Source: Acanthosoma haemorrhoidale
Lineage: Eukaryota; Arthropoda; Insecta; Hemiptera; Acanthosomatidae
Assembly: GCA_930367205.1 (NCBI GenBank)
Contig: OV884011.1
Location: 165,333,226-165,397,225 of the forward strand
DNA: 64,000 nt
Direction: 5' to 3'
A program made the translations under genes and the position numbers. Under the pieces are notes generated by a model, which had not been told where the DNA came from, did no database searches, and saw nothing but the letters and a program-made list of their open reading frames with translations. The number at the start of each line of letters is the position of its first letter. Positions within the stretch are counted from its first letter, which is position 1. Shown here piece after piece: positions 24,245 to 36,598 of the stretch.

Positions 24245-25188
24245 CTTTTTGACAGAATCCCCTCGTCGTCAGGTAGAAATCAATGTTATTCTTGCCGTTG
24301 CTGCTGTCCAAGGCATTCAGTTCCAACACTAAGCTATCGATCTCCAGTAGCTAGCTACACATCACTACGACACATCCCATGTTCGCGGGCGTAACGACCA
24401 GTCTCATACGAGTAAAAAATACATTCTTTCGTGAGGACAAGTAATACAATTCTTTTATCTTCTGGTGACTCGTAGCTAATCCTTATAAATGCATTGTACA
24501 TTACATTGCTACTGGGTGTTTAGTGGCTGGATCATGCCAAAGGGAATATACAGCACGTCTGAGAGCTAAGCCATTTGTCAGAGGACACGGAAATGTATAA
24601 GAATTTTCTACACGCTCCGAACCCGATACCACATGGTACTATTAGCCCAGGCAACGAAGAAAAAATACAAAAAAAATATACGCTCCACTGATTTTTGGTA
24701 CAGTTGTTAGGGGTTCCATCCTGTACACCATAGCTAATGTCACTAAGTGTACATTGTGAGTATGAGGGGGGTAAATAAAGGTAAGTTTTTCCGTTTCGTC
24801 AAATATATTACCAATTATTGATTGAAACAAAGTTTCCGTTGAGTCAATGGTCAGGAGACAGTGAGGAATAAAAAACAGGAATTTCTTTTCCTTAGTTCAA
24901 TATTAATTTTTTGTTTATCTTTTTTCATGAACAAACCACTTTAGCAAAAGTTATGAAAATTCTTGTTTTTTAAACCCCTAAACCATTAACCGGGGAGGGG
25001 GGAAATGAGATAATTTTTATAGGCATTTCGTGTTTTTTATAGATATTAATTTTGTATATAAAGTCATTTTCGCACAGATGACTGGTTTGCTTTCTCATGG
25101 ACTTTTAATATGCTGTACAGGGCTCTCCCCATAACTATAAAAAATTTCAGAACTACGTCAGATTCTTTTTCTATTATTATAAACTTTT
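24245..25188. other. Unassigned stretch
   Basis: No gene or family match was seen. Confidence 0.4.
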
Positions 25189-25281
25189 TTATTGTGATCT
25201 GCAATCTGCCTTATTAGGCAATAAGTGATTGTGATGAATGTTTTCATAAATACCATATTTACAATTTTCATTCATGCATTG
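25189..25281 (-). mobile_element. Family A terminal fragment A8
   Basis: This is the last 90 or so bp of family A on the minus strand, including an intact TGCCT/AGGCA hairpin at about 25206-25219. It is cut off where the GC-rich section would begin. Confidence 0.75.
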
Positions 25282-25483
25282 TTTCAATTTTCATTGTAAT
25301 GCTTGAATAGGTGTTTATTTACTTATTTATTTAGTACTTTCATTCCTTTATGCTATAGTGTGAACTCAATATATATTTTGGATCAGCATCCGTTTGTAAT
25401 ATTTTTGTGCTTTGAAGGGCAGCAAAGGCAGTTCTAGCGTTACGTCAAGATCTGGCTTGGTCTATTTAGATCACGTCTTTTAC

Positions 25484-25995
25484 TTTTTTTTTTTTTTTTA
25501 GCACAACAACTTTATTATGATAAAATTAGAATCTGCCTCATTGGGCAATAAGTATTTGTGATAAATGTTCTCATTCATGCCATATTTACAATTCAGCAAT
25601 CACTCGCTCATTCATGCATTATTTACAAACAGCCCATAGACCTCCCAAGTCCACATGCTTGTCACCTACCACGAGTGCGAAAGAGGAAGCGGAGTCAGCC
25701 GCGTCCCCGGATAAGAGCCAGTGGGGGCTGACGAAGAGAGCAAGAGCCACATACGCTCATGACGTGATTGGAGAAACTGGCCATTGCCAGAACTCCCACT
25801 CTTACGCATTTAAAGCAGGTCACGAGCCCACTGCCACGTTAGTCTCCGAGGAGGATTATAGGGATGAGTGGCGCAGTGTAACGACTGTACTAGGGGATTA
25901 AGATGGTTGGATAGGTTACTATGGAATTTCATGAACTTAGAAGGGATGAGTTCATGACTGTAGGGTATATTAAGTTCGTTATGAAGGGTTTTCTT
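25484..25995 (-). mobile_element. Family A copy A9, with poly-A tail
   Basis: Read on the minus strand it runs from the last RT codons (about 25990) through the 3' region to a 16-nt A tail (T run 25484-25499). About 20 bp is missing in the GC-rich part near 25700. The flanks GTCTTTTAC (25475-25483) and a similar TTGTTTTAC just past the 5' end could be an imperfect target duplication. Confidence 0.85.
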
Positions 25996-26670
25996 GCTTG
26001 TTTTACTAATCGTTATATTTTGGCCATCGTTGCCTGGGCTTTAAGGTATCATTTTTGACCTCATTAGGTACTAATGAGTAAGACAGTAGGTAGGAAACAG
26101 TTTGGATAAAATTATGATGTAAGCAAATAATTCAGGAGATGATTTGAATATACGTGACGTTAACAAGTTTCTCAGGTGGAGGATGTTGTTTTCATTTGGT
26201 GGGTCCTATTTTTGCAAAGCAGATAGGATTTTACATTGGACTGGTAACATGACTTGTTATCGGAAGTAACCACCCCTGTATTTCCACATGACAAGGGTAC
26301 GATGTTCAGTGTCTCCCTCGCTCTTTGTCTCTCGGAAGTACCTGCGCAATAACTGAACAGCACAATCCCCCCTAATCGCCCTGAAGCAGATAACGGCTAT
26401 CTTCCTCGGCTTTTTACGCTATCTCTGCTTCGTTTTGTTTTTTTCTGTTCCGCTTATCCGAGTCCTGAAATGGGGGGAAAACAAAAATTTTTCCCATTTC
26501 GAGTTTTTATTTCTTCCCAAAATAAGGGCATTTTTTTTCATGGTTATTATCATTTCTGCGTTGAAAATTTACCGGCTAGGCTTATTACATAAAATTTTTA
26601 TTAAAAAGAAAGTTCAGAGGGCCTGCCTTTCTGTTTGGCTGTATCTTCTATAACCACGGTCGTAAAAAGT
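25996..26670. other. Unassigned stretch
   Basis: No gene was recognised. The small frames at 26172-26363 and 26435-26653 have no motif. Confidence 0.4.
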
Positions 26671-26773
26671 ATTTTTTTTTTTATTTTTTTTTTTTTTTAA
26701 CTAATCTTATATATATATATATATATATTTTTTTTTTTTATATATATATGTATATATATATATATATATATAC
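26671..26773. repeat. T-rich and TA microsatellite
   Basis: T-rich DNA runs into (TA)n with an internal T run and a single ATG/TATG break. It is simple sequence. Confidence 0.9.
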
Positions 26774-26862
26774 ATGTTGATTTTATGGGATTAGCTACCA
26801 GGTGAAATCCCCGCTAAACAGTATTTGTTGCTTAAAAATAGATTTGGGTCACCAGAGGGTAT

Positions 26863-27750
26863 ATGTTTTTGCTATATGCGGTCACGTTTTCGGTTCGTAT
26901 AGGCACTACGACCACGACCCGAAGAAACTATTCTGCCGGTGTCCCCCAAGGATCGGTGCTAGGCCCGTTGCTGTTCAACATTTACACCGCCCACATCGTA
27001 GGAGCCTCGTACTCCAACTGCGAGGTATCCGCGTACGCGGACGATATAGGTGTCTACAGCACTAGCATCAATCCATCCAGAGCCCTGAAATTCGCTGAGA
27101 GCGCCAGTCAACAGATCGCCGAGAAACTCGATGCCGTCTACATTAAAGTCAATCCGGCCAAGACGCAAGGAATAATATTTAGTTACAAATCCGGAAAAAA
27201 GAAGCTCCCGAAATCCTTCGTGTTAGACGGCAAAGAATGCCCTGTAAGCAACAAGCTGTGCTACCTCGGAATTACCCTCGGTAGGCACTTGTCGTTCACA
27301 ATGCACCTCGGAAAGAAGTTAAAGAGTGTTAGGAAGAAATTCTTCAGCCTGGGACACCTACTTCACAGCCCGGCTCTATCAGTACGCCTCAAGCTGCTGA
27401 TATACCAGAGCGTCCTAAGACCTGCATTGATGTATGGAACCCCTCTCTACAAGTATTTGACTCCCAACACTCTCCTAAAGCTCCAGCAATTTCAGAATAG
27501 AGTTCTCCACACCTCCCTCAAACACACCCCTTTCGACCAAATGAAGGCCGACGAAATCCACAAAAAATTTGAAGTGCTCACTATCCAAGATTTTATCAAG
27601 AGAAGGCACATCAAATTTTTTGACTCCCTAAGACATAGCCACAACCCACTATTCTCCGACCTTCAGCCACCACCAATGCCCGTCAGATGGAAGCACTGCT
27701 GGACCACCGAAGCTTGGCGAATGAAAGACATCATAGAACCAGAGGACTGA
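26863..27750 (+). pseudogene. Family C reverse transcriptase, 5'-truncated but open to its natural stop
   Basis: This is an open frame of 295 codons, most of it family C RT. The first dozen residues come from flanking DNA. After that come NYSAGVPQGSVLGP (motif B), SAYADDIGVYSTS (motif C, both Asp intact), LGITLGRHLSF, LKLLIYQSVLRPALMYGTPL, and the C-terminus RRHIKFFDSLRHSHNP followed by PPPMPVRWKHCW. It shows what C1 lost by frameshift. Motif A, the finger motifs and the endonuclease are absent because of 5' truncation, so it is not functional. The uninterrupted frame suggests a young insertion. Confidence 0.88.
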
Positions 27751-28150
27751 CGGACCTACACCCAGCCGAGAGATCGAGGCCGATCTCCCGCCCGACTCAA
27801 CCGACGCCACATTACCCCATCTACCTGTGTAACCAGGGTTGATCTTCCGGCCGATTAGGCCGACTCACTCAGGCCCCTGGCGGGGTGGCCGGCCAGGCTT
27901 CGCCTGGCCTACAACTAACCATCGCCTAGGCACCCCTAGCTTAATCCTTGGTAGACTCTCACTACCTTCCTGACTCCATCCGCCTTTCTAGGCATTCCAC
28001 ACCCCGTATCCTTCTCATACATCCTTCGAATAGGGGTCTCCCCTTAGTGAAAGGCACTTTCCAGCCAAAAATAATTTTCCTTATTTTTCCCACATTCCTA
28101 TCTTTTATAAGTTTGAGAGCTTAAAAAAGAAAAAAAAAAAAAAAAAAAAA
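26884..28150 (+). mobile_element. Family C copy C2 (3' part)
   Basis: It aligns with C1 through the RT, the 3' region and the poly-A tail (about 28131-28150). It reaches about 60 bp further 5' than C1, into the RT section before motif B (FSVRIGTTTT). It is 5'-truncated. I saw no target duplication. Confidence 0.9.
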
Positions 28151-29684
28151 GTTTCACCCCTCGTTCAGAATTCTAGACAAAAGCGACTCAAGCTTCGTCC
28201 AGGCAATATATGTTCTCCCAATACAAGTTGGACATTATATTTATTTTAAAGTGCTTTTCAGACATCAAAAGCGTCTATCCACTACAATAGTCACTTCCTG
28301 CTCCCTAAGTATCTTTGTATCCGAAAGTCACTCCGCAAAGTAGTGCACGAATAATTTAAAAAAAATTAAGCTAGAAAAAATTTGGGCCATTTTGCTGACT
28401 TGTGAGATATCCTCTAGTTCCGAATGTATTTCATGTATTTTGACATTATATATATTTAACGTGGTGAAAGACGTTAAAATGGAAAAAAATTCTTAAAATA
28501 TAACGTTTTGAGAGACAAGAATAGAAATAATTTTTATTAATAAGCTTAAAACCATTTTGTTTTGTTTTTGAAACTGTTGAAAAGGCAATTTTCAATGAAC
28601 AGAATGGACCAGAAAATGAAGTGAACAATCAATAAAGAAAATAATTCAAAGTAATCTGTTCATAATAATTAAATATGTTATGAAAGACTCTCATGTCTTT
28701 TGTACTTCAATATGAATTTTCGTTATATTGCAGCTGATAAGCATTTACAATTTTAATGTAATTTTATTTATCAGCCTAATTGCAGTCCTCATTCCTAACA
28801 GCTATTGGTATTCCTAAGGGACTCAAATTCGTAATTTTCATATTTTTATTCTGGTTTGTAGAAAAAATAATCCTTTTGCCGTCCAACGCTAGAGACTTTC
28901 TATTACTGTAATAATTCCAAGCTTTTCAAGGTTATTTCTTACAAATTACCTACAACCAACGAGGGAACACAGGTAAACGCTATATAATATTAACCAGATA
29001 TCACATAGGTACATATCACTAGCCGTGTTCTCAGGCTGCATCATTACTGTGTTTAAACTAAAAAAAAATACAAACACAAATACTAATGAGAGAAATACGA
29101 ACATTGGAATTTAGTCGGGCTGTAGAACTCTCAAAAAGCTCTGATTATTCTCATGCCGCTATTCTCAGAAAGTTCTCTACTTTAACAAAAGAAATCTTAT
29201 GGAAAGAAAACATTGCGTAAAGAGAGAAATCTTATTATTGTTTCTTCCAATTGGCCTTGTTATTTTTTCCCTTCATTGGCCTCATTATTTATATTCTTTC
29301 CTTTATTGTTTTATTTTTTAAAGGTTATATAACTGGTTCTAATTGGCGAAATGAAAAGTGGCAATATTGTACCTTGAATGTCCCTAGCGCAAAATATTTT
29401 AAATAATGTCAATTAAACTGTACGTTCATAGTTAGATACGACGGGATGTGTTTGATGGACTGTATCATATAACACGGGTACACTAACCAATAAAAATTAA
29501 CCAATTCTAATTCAACATGATATGATCGATGGACTATTATTCGAACTATATAATATATCTTATAGAACGGTAAAATGTCTTATACTTGATAAGGTTGCAA
29601 TCTAATTAGATCAAAAAATAAAACCATAATTAGTAAATAAAAATCTAACCGCAATGCGTACTTACAAATGTGATCTTACCACCC
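28151..29684. other. Unassigned AT-rich stretch
   Basis: I found no recognisable gene or repeat in about 1.5 kb. Confidence 0.4.
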
Positions 29685-30104
29685 TAATCCCCTAGAATAG
29701 CCATTACACTCTGGCACCCATCTCTACAATCCTTCTCGGAGACTAAAGCGGCAGTGGGCTCGTGACCTGCGGGTATATACGTGACAGTGGGAGTCCTGGC
29801 AATGGCAAGTTTCTCCAATCTTGTCCTTAGCGTCTGTGGCTCTCACGCTCTACGTCAACTTTCACTTGCTCGTATCCGGTGACGCGGCTGACGGAGGAGC
29901 CTAGGGGGATATCCCAAGACTCCGCCTCCTCTTCTGCATGCGAGGTAGGTGACAACCATGTGGATTTGGGATGTCTTTGGACTGTTTGTAAATACTGCTT
30001 GAATGAGCGAGTGCATGAACATTGTAAATATGGAATGATTGAGAACATTTATGACAAATACTTATTGCCCAATGAGGCAGATTTTAATTTTATCATAATA
30101 TTAT
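29685..30104 (+). mobile_element. Family A copy A10 (3' region)
   Basis: It starts at the very end of the RT coding part and runs through the GC-rich section to the terminal hairpin and attttatcataata. The next base belongs to a family B tail. It is 5'-truncated. Confidence 0.85.
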
Positions 30105-30513
30105 CACCGGCGACACATCAAGTTTTTTGACTCGTTGCCGCACCTAATTAACCCAGTGTTTAACACTATAACCCCACCACCATCCCGCACGGATGACAAC
30201 AGACTGTCCGGGAAAATTAGGTTAAGATTTAGTTTAAGTTTTTATTGTTAGATGTAATTTAAGTCTATGATAAATAAGGTGAGCCCCATCACTTTTAATA
30301 AATTGAGTCCGTTAATGTATAATGTACATCATTATACTTTTGTACAATGCAGATGACTATTAGTAGAAAACAGAATTTGTATAAAATGTAGCCAAGCTAC
30401 AGGAAATACAATGAAGCAATTGTAAATAGATTCCTTTGTAGAATTAATATTTTGTAACTTATATTACTTTTGTAACAAGCGAATGTGGAACGAAAAAACA
30501 AAAAAAAAAAAAA
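30105..30513 (+). mobile_element. Family B variant tail (Bv2)
   Basis: It begins with the last codons of the B ORF (RRHIKFFDSLPHL in the right frame), then the 3' region and an A-rich end (30492-30513). With Bv1 it shares differences from B1, so it marks a B subfamily. It sits directly behind A10. Confidence 0.82.
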
Positions 30514-31394
30514 GAAGAAGAAGGTACCTCTTAAGGTAAGTTTGAGCTATTATAGATTTAAATAGTAGCCAGCTAAATAAGTTTCTAGCTCTTGGAATTG
30601 CAAAGATGGAAGGAAGTCTGCATTGGCAAGCATTAACAACTTATTTAGTTAAACTTTATACTAACTGACCTGAGATATCGATTTTAACTTCTTTCGAATT
30701 ATCAAAGTTAGCTCTACCCTGCCCCTCCCAAGTCAAAAGTTTCTAACGTCCGAAAAAAAAAAGAAGAAAAAGGAAAAAATAAAAAGAAAAAAGTAAGAAG
30801 TATAAGTGGAAACGGTCGGAAATGTATGTATATTTGATTTGATCCAGGACCCACTCCTCCTAAGTTGGGCGCGGAAAAGTCCCCACTACTAACTGACTCC
30901 CGTCGCCCTGATTTAACACCGTCAGGAAATATGAATATTCAGATACGGGCGGGGGGTGGGTTCGCTTTCACAGGGGAGATGCTCTCTCTCTCCCCCCAGT
31001 TCCTCCCTTTCACTGATAAATACTAAACAACCGTCTTCTGGCTCATGGGGAGCTTTAGCTGGAGTACGGTCCCTGAGCATGGTACGCACCAGCGAGGAGA
31101 CAAAGCTTCGCAAGAGGGACGACTCCGGAGTTAACTATTCATTTTACATCGCTTTCGAGTCTAGTGGAGATAGTTCTTCAGTTCCCAGCAGCATTAGGCC
31201 ATTTTGAAAATACTATTTGAGTTAAATTAATAATAATAAATTAACTCATACTAATAATACTAATGTTAACATAGTTTTTTTTTTTTAGTTACGGCTCTTT
31301 TGCTATATTACGGTTATGCTATATATAATGAGCAAGATATCTAATCATAAATCTCGACATGATAGATAATCTTATTGGTATAAAGGATCTCAAA
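30514..31394. other. Unassigned; purine-rich tract and a GC-richer patch
   Basis: An A/G-rich tract lies at about 30757-30800. A GC-richer patch at 30940-31200 holds an 83-codon frame (30956-31207), Ser-rich and without a family I know. I would not call it a gene. Confidence 0.35.
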
Positions 31395-31766
31395 AAAACT
31401 GCACATGAAGTTTTTTGGCTCGTTGCAGTACCTAACCAAGCCAGTGTTTAACACTATGATCCCACTACCCCTCCCGCATCTATGGCAACAGACTGTCGGG
31501 AAAAAATTAGGTTAAGAATTAGTATGTAAGTTAGTTTTAAGTTTGATCGAAAAGGTGAGCCCCATCACCTTTATTAGTCAGTTCAGTCCAGCCACGCATA
31601 ATGTGTATCATTATACTTGTTTATTCCATTATATATTTTTTATAAAATATCAAAACCTGTATATAATGTAGCGACGCTGTAGGAAATACAAAAATAATTT
31701 GTAAATAGATTCACCTCAGGATCTATAATTGTATATAATTATGTGTAAATTTAAAGGGGCTAGAGA
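31395..31766 (+). mobile_element. Family B tail (B3)
   Basis: It runs from the ORF end (the motif gaagttttttggctcgttgc) through the B 3' region to gaaaaaa at 31760-31766. It is closer to B1 and B4 than to the Bv variants. Confidence 0.82.
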
Positions 31767-31984
31767 AAAAAGCCTGAAAAGTTTATGTACTAGACATTAT
31801 TGACTAAAGAATAATCTTAATTACTTGTAGATAAAAACTCGAGATTTACCATTCATTATGCTATAGTTATTACCAGTGTCACGTTCTATAGCAAAGTTAT
31901 TGTAAGGCTTATAATGCATATTTACAGCTCCATTTTGTGTGTATAATCTTTACTTTTGAACAATGCTGTAAAAGCTTTACAATT

Positions 31985-32192
31985 AATTGTATTATCAAAA
32001 GTCCTGAGAACAATAGTAAACGTCCCTTATTACGTCAGCAACAAAACCCTTCGTAACGATCTTCATATACCCTACATTCTTGAGCTCATCCCTTCCAAGT
32101 TCATGAAATTCCATAGTAACCTATCCAACCACCCTAATCCCCTAGCACAGTCATTGCATTGTGCCACTCCCCCCTATAACGGCAGTGGCCGT
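31985..32192 (+). mobile_element. Family A fragment A11
   Basis: This is the RT end only: KVLRTIVNVPYYVSNKTLR, then DLHIPYILELIPSKFMKFHS. It breaks off at the beginning of the 3' region. Both ends are incomplete. Confidence 0.82.
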
Positions 32193-33134
32193 TTCAATTT
32201 CAAGTTCAAGTACATTTAAAGTACACACATTGAAGTTATCAAATGCAAATTTAATTTGTATTATAAGGTACCCAAGTACAGGATACACATAATCACTAAA
32301 GCGGAGGTAGACAGTGCGGTATTGTTTTTTATCTGAATTAATATCACTATTATTTCTAAAAATAACTTAAGCTAAAACCCATGACAAAAAGTACGAAATT
32401 AGGATCTGTTTCTCCCTTTATAGACAATGGATTTGCTTTGACAATCGGTACAGAATCAGGGACACCAGTGGTTGGTGCGGTAGATCTTCAACTAGAGCGG
32501 AATCCGGGAGTCCCAAATCCAGACAGATGAGGCCAGATCTATCCCAGTGACTCGGGCTCATTTGGAACCCAAGGATCGTGGCCTGGGTCTTTATTCTGCT
32601 CGCGTCCTCCCTACACGGGGCGAGCCGAGCTTAGCAAGTCCCTTTCTCTTTCTGCCCCCCGTAAGTAGTAAATATGTGGCCGGAAGGGTTTGGGGCTGAT
32701 AAAGTTCGGTGAAAATATCGTCAAATATAACTGAAGAAACATAAACACATTATAGAATAATGACATTCATCAAAACACTCCCCCCCTCCACAATACACCA
32801 TATCAACAATAATTTGCAATATTAGAAAAAAAATGGGTATACTCAAAAGTAGACTCCTTTAATCCTAATAATTTGAATACAAATTTAAAATAACACAGGC
32901 CAAGGTGACTTGGAGCCGGGAGTATTTGGAGCTGAATTCAATTGAATTTCATGCCCTGAATTCAAATGAATTTTTGCCTAATAGCTCATATTTCTAAGAT
33001 ATAACATTTTAGTTAAATATATAATACACTATTTTAAGTTGAAGCCATAGATCAAATAAGAAAACTAAACACAGAATTTCAGTATTATATATTTGAAATA
33101 TACAAAGATAAAGGAAAAAATCATCGATGAAACC
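32193..33134. other. Unassigned stretch with a GC-richer patch
   Basis: The patch at 32445-32690 is clearly richer in GC than its surroundings, but it has no long frame and no motif I recognise. It could be an old LTR or another element. Confidence 0.35.
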
Positions 33135-33800
33135 AAGTTTCTTTCACATAGCATTATTTAATGTATTTTAGAACAGTCCCTTTTTAAGCTCTTGTAGTAA
33201 TCTATCATCATGAGCGAATCCAATTTTAATTTGTCTCCTAAATTTTCAGGAAAACGGTCTAAGTGGCTGTGTCAATAGTGCACCTTAATACTCATGTTAC
33301 ACCCAAGGGAATTGAAACTGTTAATCATCTCGTTTGCCAGTTCAATATAGTTTTCAGCTTTACGTTTGCCTAGAAAATTTCCAACAACTGAAACGAATGA
33401 ATTCCTGACTTTTCGCTCGGCCTCTTTCATAGAATTTACGAAGGCAGGGTCCTTAACGACTTGTCTTATTTGTGGGCCGTCAAATATTCCTGCTTTAATT
33501 TTTTTTACCTACTGCCCTAGGCCATTTTTTCTCCTATATATGGAATACATGGTCCGTTCATAGCAAGAGCCCTTACAAACTGCTTCATAAGGCCCAGCTT
33601 TATATGCTGTGGAGGAAATATGATTATCGTCTATGAAACAGTTACTTAATAACGCATGACAAGTCTTCATCACGATTCCTAATACGTTTAACGATGAAAT
33701 TTCCAACTTATAAGAAAGATCTTGCTCTCTCTCGGTCTCTTGTTGCCACGGTAAGAACTGAACAAAAGACCTTGTGTGGCCGACCAAATTTCAACTTAAA
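33135..33800 (-). pseudogene. Decayed copy of a dispersed, uncharacterised arthropod protein family
   Basis: Reading the minus strand with a few stops and shifts gives, in order, ALMKQFVRALAMNG (near 33580), KAGIFDGPQIRQVVKDPAFV (near 33470), KVRNSFVSVVGNFLGKRKAE (near 33380), LGCNMSIKVHY (near 33300) and HSHLDRFPENLG (near 33255). This order of motifs matches, from memory, a protein family found in many copies in insect and other arthropod genomes, often seen as uncharacterised and probably carried by mobile elements. Its function is not known to me. The usual segment after PENLG is missing (it jumps to LMMIDYYKSLKRDC). Stops at about 33275 and 33510-33540 show that it is dead. Confidence 0.65.
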
Positions 33801-34251
33801 TAACATGTCTAGAGCGCAGCTGTTTGCCTTCGTCTTTTAAAAATATAAAAAAAAATCCACTCCCTCTGTTATTTTTATCAGTCAGAAATGATCTTTTGAG
33901 TAATAATGGTGAATACTTAAACTAAAAATTAAAAGTAGGAAACATATTTTTTGAAAACAATTGATTCTAACCAATAAGGTACTTACTTAAATGTTGATAT
34001 CCGTTAATTTGTAATTGTGAACATTTAATAACATTAGGTAGGAAGCTATAATAGCCGTGATAAAAATTATTCCATTGATCTGAAATTCCAAAGAAATATT
34101 ATACACTACCTTCAAGTATACTGATTAAATGTTGGATAGTATGAAAAAACAATTATAATAAATTTCGGTACCATTTCGCAAAGTTTTGAGCTTTTTTCCA
34201 ATTCAAAAGATATTAAAGATTTAATATGACGGTTTAATAACCGGACGCGAT
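33801..34251. other. Unassigned AT-rich stretch
   Basis: Nothing was recognised. Confidence 0.4.
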
Positions 34252-34392
34252 AGCTGGGCTGTTTGTAAATACTGTATGAATGAGCGAGGGAATGAAATTG
34301 TAAATATGGTTTGAATGAGATCATTTAACACAAATATTTATTGCCCAACGAGGCAGATTGTAATGTTATCATAATAAAGTTGTTTATCTATC
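34252..34392 (+). mobile_element. Family A terminal fragment A12
   Basis: These are the last 140 bp of family A, from the gggctgtttgtaaatactg motif to the terminal hairpin (TGCC/GGCA near 34352-34366) and ataataaagttgtt. Confidence 0.85.
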
Positions 34393-35731
34393 ATTATCTA
34401 TTCATGTTTCCCAGCCCGCCTATGATCAGTGACCTAAACATATTTTGCGTCTCAAGTCAACTTGAGGCGCGGCGTAAGTAAAACCCTCCCTAGAGTACTG
34501 AGTCATTCATATCGGGAGTTAATTACCTTCCTTTGGAAAGTCTTCCCTTTTCATTTCTTCCCTTCTTCTCTACGTGATATTACGCAGATCAGATAGTGTT
34601 CCTGCTTCCATCTCGAGTACAAATTGAGGAAACGCCTCGAGATTCTGCCTCGCTGTCCACTAGTGTCGGTAGATCTTCCGTTGCATGGTGCACATCTGGA
34701 CTGGATGCTGACATACTTTTTCCCAGTCCTGCTTATAGTGAACTATATAAGCGCAACAAGCTGGGCGTAATTCACACAAAATAAACTTACCTGACTTTCT
34801 GTAGGTGTATGGTATCTTCGAAATTCCCCTCATCCGGTTCTAGTCAGACCACGTCAGGTATACGGGAGGGTCGACGCAGCGGCAATGATCTATCTCATCC
34901 CTCTCAAGGTGGCCGGCCATCCAACTCCTGGGTTTGACTCGATACTTCTACGCACAGGAAGAGTTGCATCACCCGATGGACCTCTTTTAACCTTGTACCT
35001 GTGACGCTTCTCTAAAACAACCAGGTTGCACCTGAACAGTACGACCTATATTAGAGACCAGTAGCAGTGCTTTCCGCTATAAAAGAGCCAACCAGGTTAC
35101 CCGACCTTATAATGGATTCTCTGACTGACTTGGTGTTCTACTGAGAATTCGTCGCAGTCATTCCAATAATGGATTAAAATAGCTTCCACACCCGTGTGTA
35201 TTCACAAAAGATAACTACTTGTAGTTTTACCTCCACTTATTGCGGTAAAACTAAAATATAGCTATCATAAAAATGAATTATTCATTCAGATTATTCAAGT
35301 CAGTAGAATTTATGTATCGTTAAAACAAAAGTTAAAATTACTTTATCAGTTATGAGAACTGAACTAGAACTAATATGACACCACTATGTGTGTCTCTATA
35401 ATATAAAAAAAAACAGGTATCGATGCAATGAACATTGATCAGTTGAGGTAACTTATATGTAGATAAGTATTGGTAAATTCCTTTGTTATATTGTTTTACT
35501 ATATGTTGTGAATTGTGCATCTCCTTTTGTGTGATTGGAAATTGAATTTTGTTGAAGAATATAGATGGAAAAAGATTTAAAATAGATGAAAATTAAAATA
35601 TATTATGAGCTTTCAACATAAACCCCATTCATATGTTATCGAGAGAGTTATATTATCTAATCAGCAGTTAAACGTTTTCAAAAACGGTTTATTAATTGAA
35701 CATACAAAAATTACATTTAGTATGTTATATA
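34393..35731. other. Unassigned; GC-richer block 34430-35160
   Basis: The block has moderate GC content, TATA-like spots (tatataagcg near 34743 and ctataaaaga near 35079) and no frame. An LTR of an unknown element is possible, but I found neither ends nor a target duplication. The rest is AT-rich and featureless. Confidence 0.3.
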
Positions 35732-36317
35732 TGGACATCCACCTCTCAATAGAAAATTAATTACTAATCTACAAAGTTATACTGAAGCCAATCTGGACAT
35801 ACGGAATAGAGCTATAGAGACAGAAAAAAAAGTCGAACATCAAGCGCATCCAATCCTTTCAATCAAAAGTCCTGAGAACAATAGTCAATGCCCGGGAAAA
35901 TCGTTTATAACGATCTTTATATCCCTTACATTCTTGAACTCATCCCGTCCCAGTTCATGAAATTCCATAGTAACCTATCCAAATACCCTAATCACAGTCA
36001 TTGCACTGCACCACACATCGCTATAATCCTCCTCGGAGACTGAAACGACAGTGCCCTCGAGACCTGCTATAAATGTGTGACAGTGGAAATTCTGGCAATG
36101 GCCAGTTCTCCAATCATTTCCTGAGCGTATGTGGCTCTCGCTCTCTTCGTCAGCCTCCACTGGCTCGTATCCAGTGACGCGGCTGACGGAGGAGCATGGG
36201 TGACTTCTCAAGACTCCACTTTCTCTCTCGCATGCGAGGGAGGTGACAACCATGTGGACTTGGGAGGTCTCTGGGCTGTTTGTAAATACTGTATGAATGA
36301 GCGAGTGAATGAAAAAT
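35732..36317 (+). mobile_element. Family A copy A13
   Basis: It has RT thumb (with damage at 35815-35910) followed by the 3' region up to gagcgagtgaatgaaaaattg. The terminal tail is missing at this point because the sequence jumps back into another piece of the same 3' region (A14). Confidence 0.83.
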
Positions 36318-36556
36318 TGTGGGGAGTGCTGGCAATGGCCAGTTTCTTCAATCATGTCCTGAGCGTCTGTGGCTCTCGCGTTGGCTCTTATCCAGTGACG
36401 CGGCTGACAGAGAGCGTTGGGGACTTCCCGAAACTCCGCTTCCTTTTTCGCATGCGAGGTCTTTGGGCTGTATGTAAATATGGTACGAATGAGAACATTT
36501 ATCTCAAGTACTTATTGCCTAATAAGGCAGATTGTAATTTTAGCACAATATAAAGA
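36318..36556 (+). mobile_element. Family A fragment A14, in tandem with A13
   Basis: It restarts in the middle of the GC-rich 3' region (ctggcaatggccagtttc) and continues to a complete end with the terminal hairpin and ttttagcacaata. Two short internal deletions lie near 36383 and 36455. A13 plus A14 therefore duplicates about 200 bp of the family's 3' region head to tail. Confidence 0.8.
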
Positions 36557-36567
36557 TATAAGTAATA

Positions 36568-36598
36568 TTTTTATATTATATATATAAAATATATATAT
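36568..36598. repeat. TA-rich simple repeat
   Basis: A (TA)n-like run separates A14 from the inverted piece A15. Confidence 0.75.

Noticed and set aside
30956..31207. 83-codon frame in a GC-richer patch as a host exon
   Set aside because: It has no recognisable domain. The opposite strand is also open, and no convincing splice context was found.
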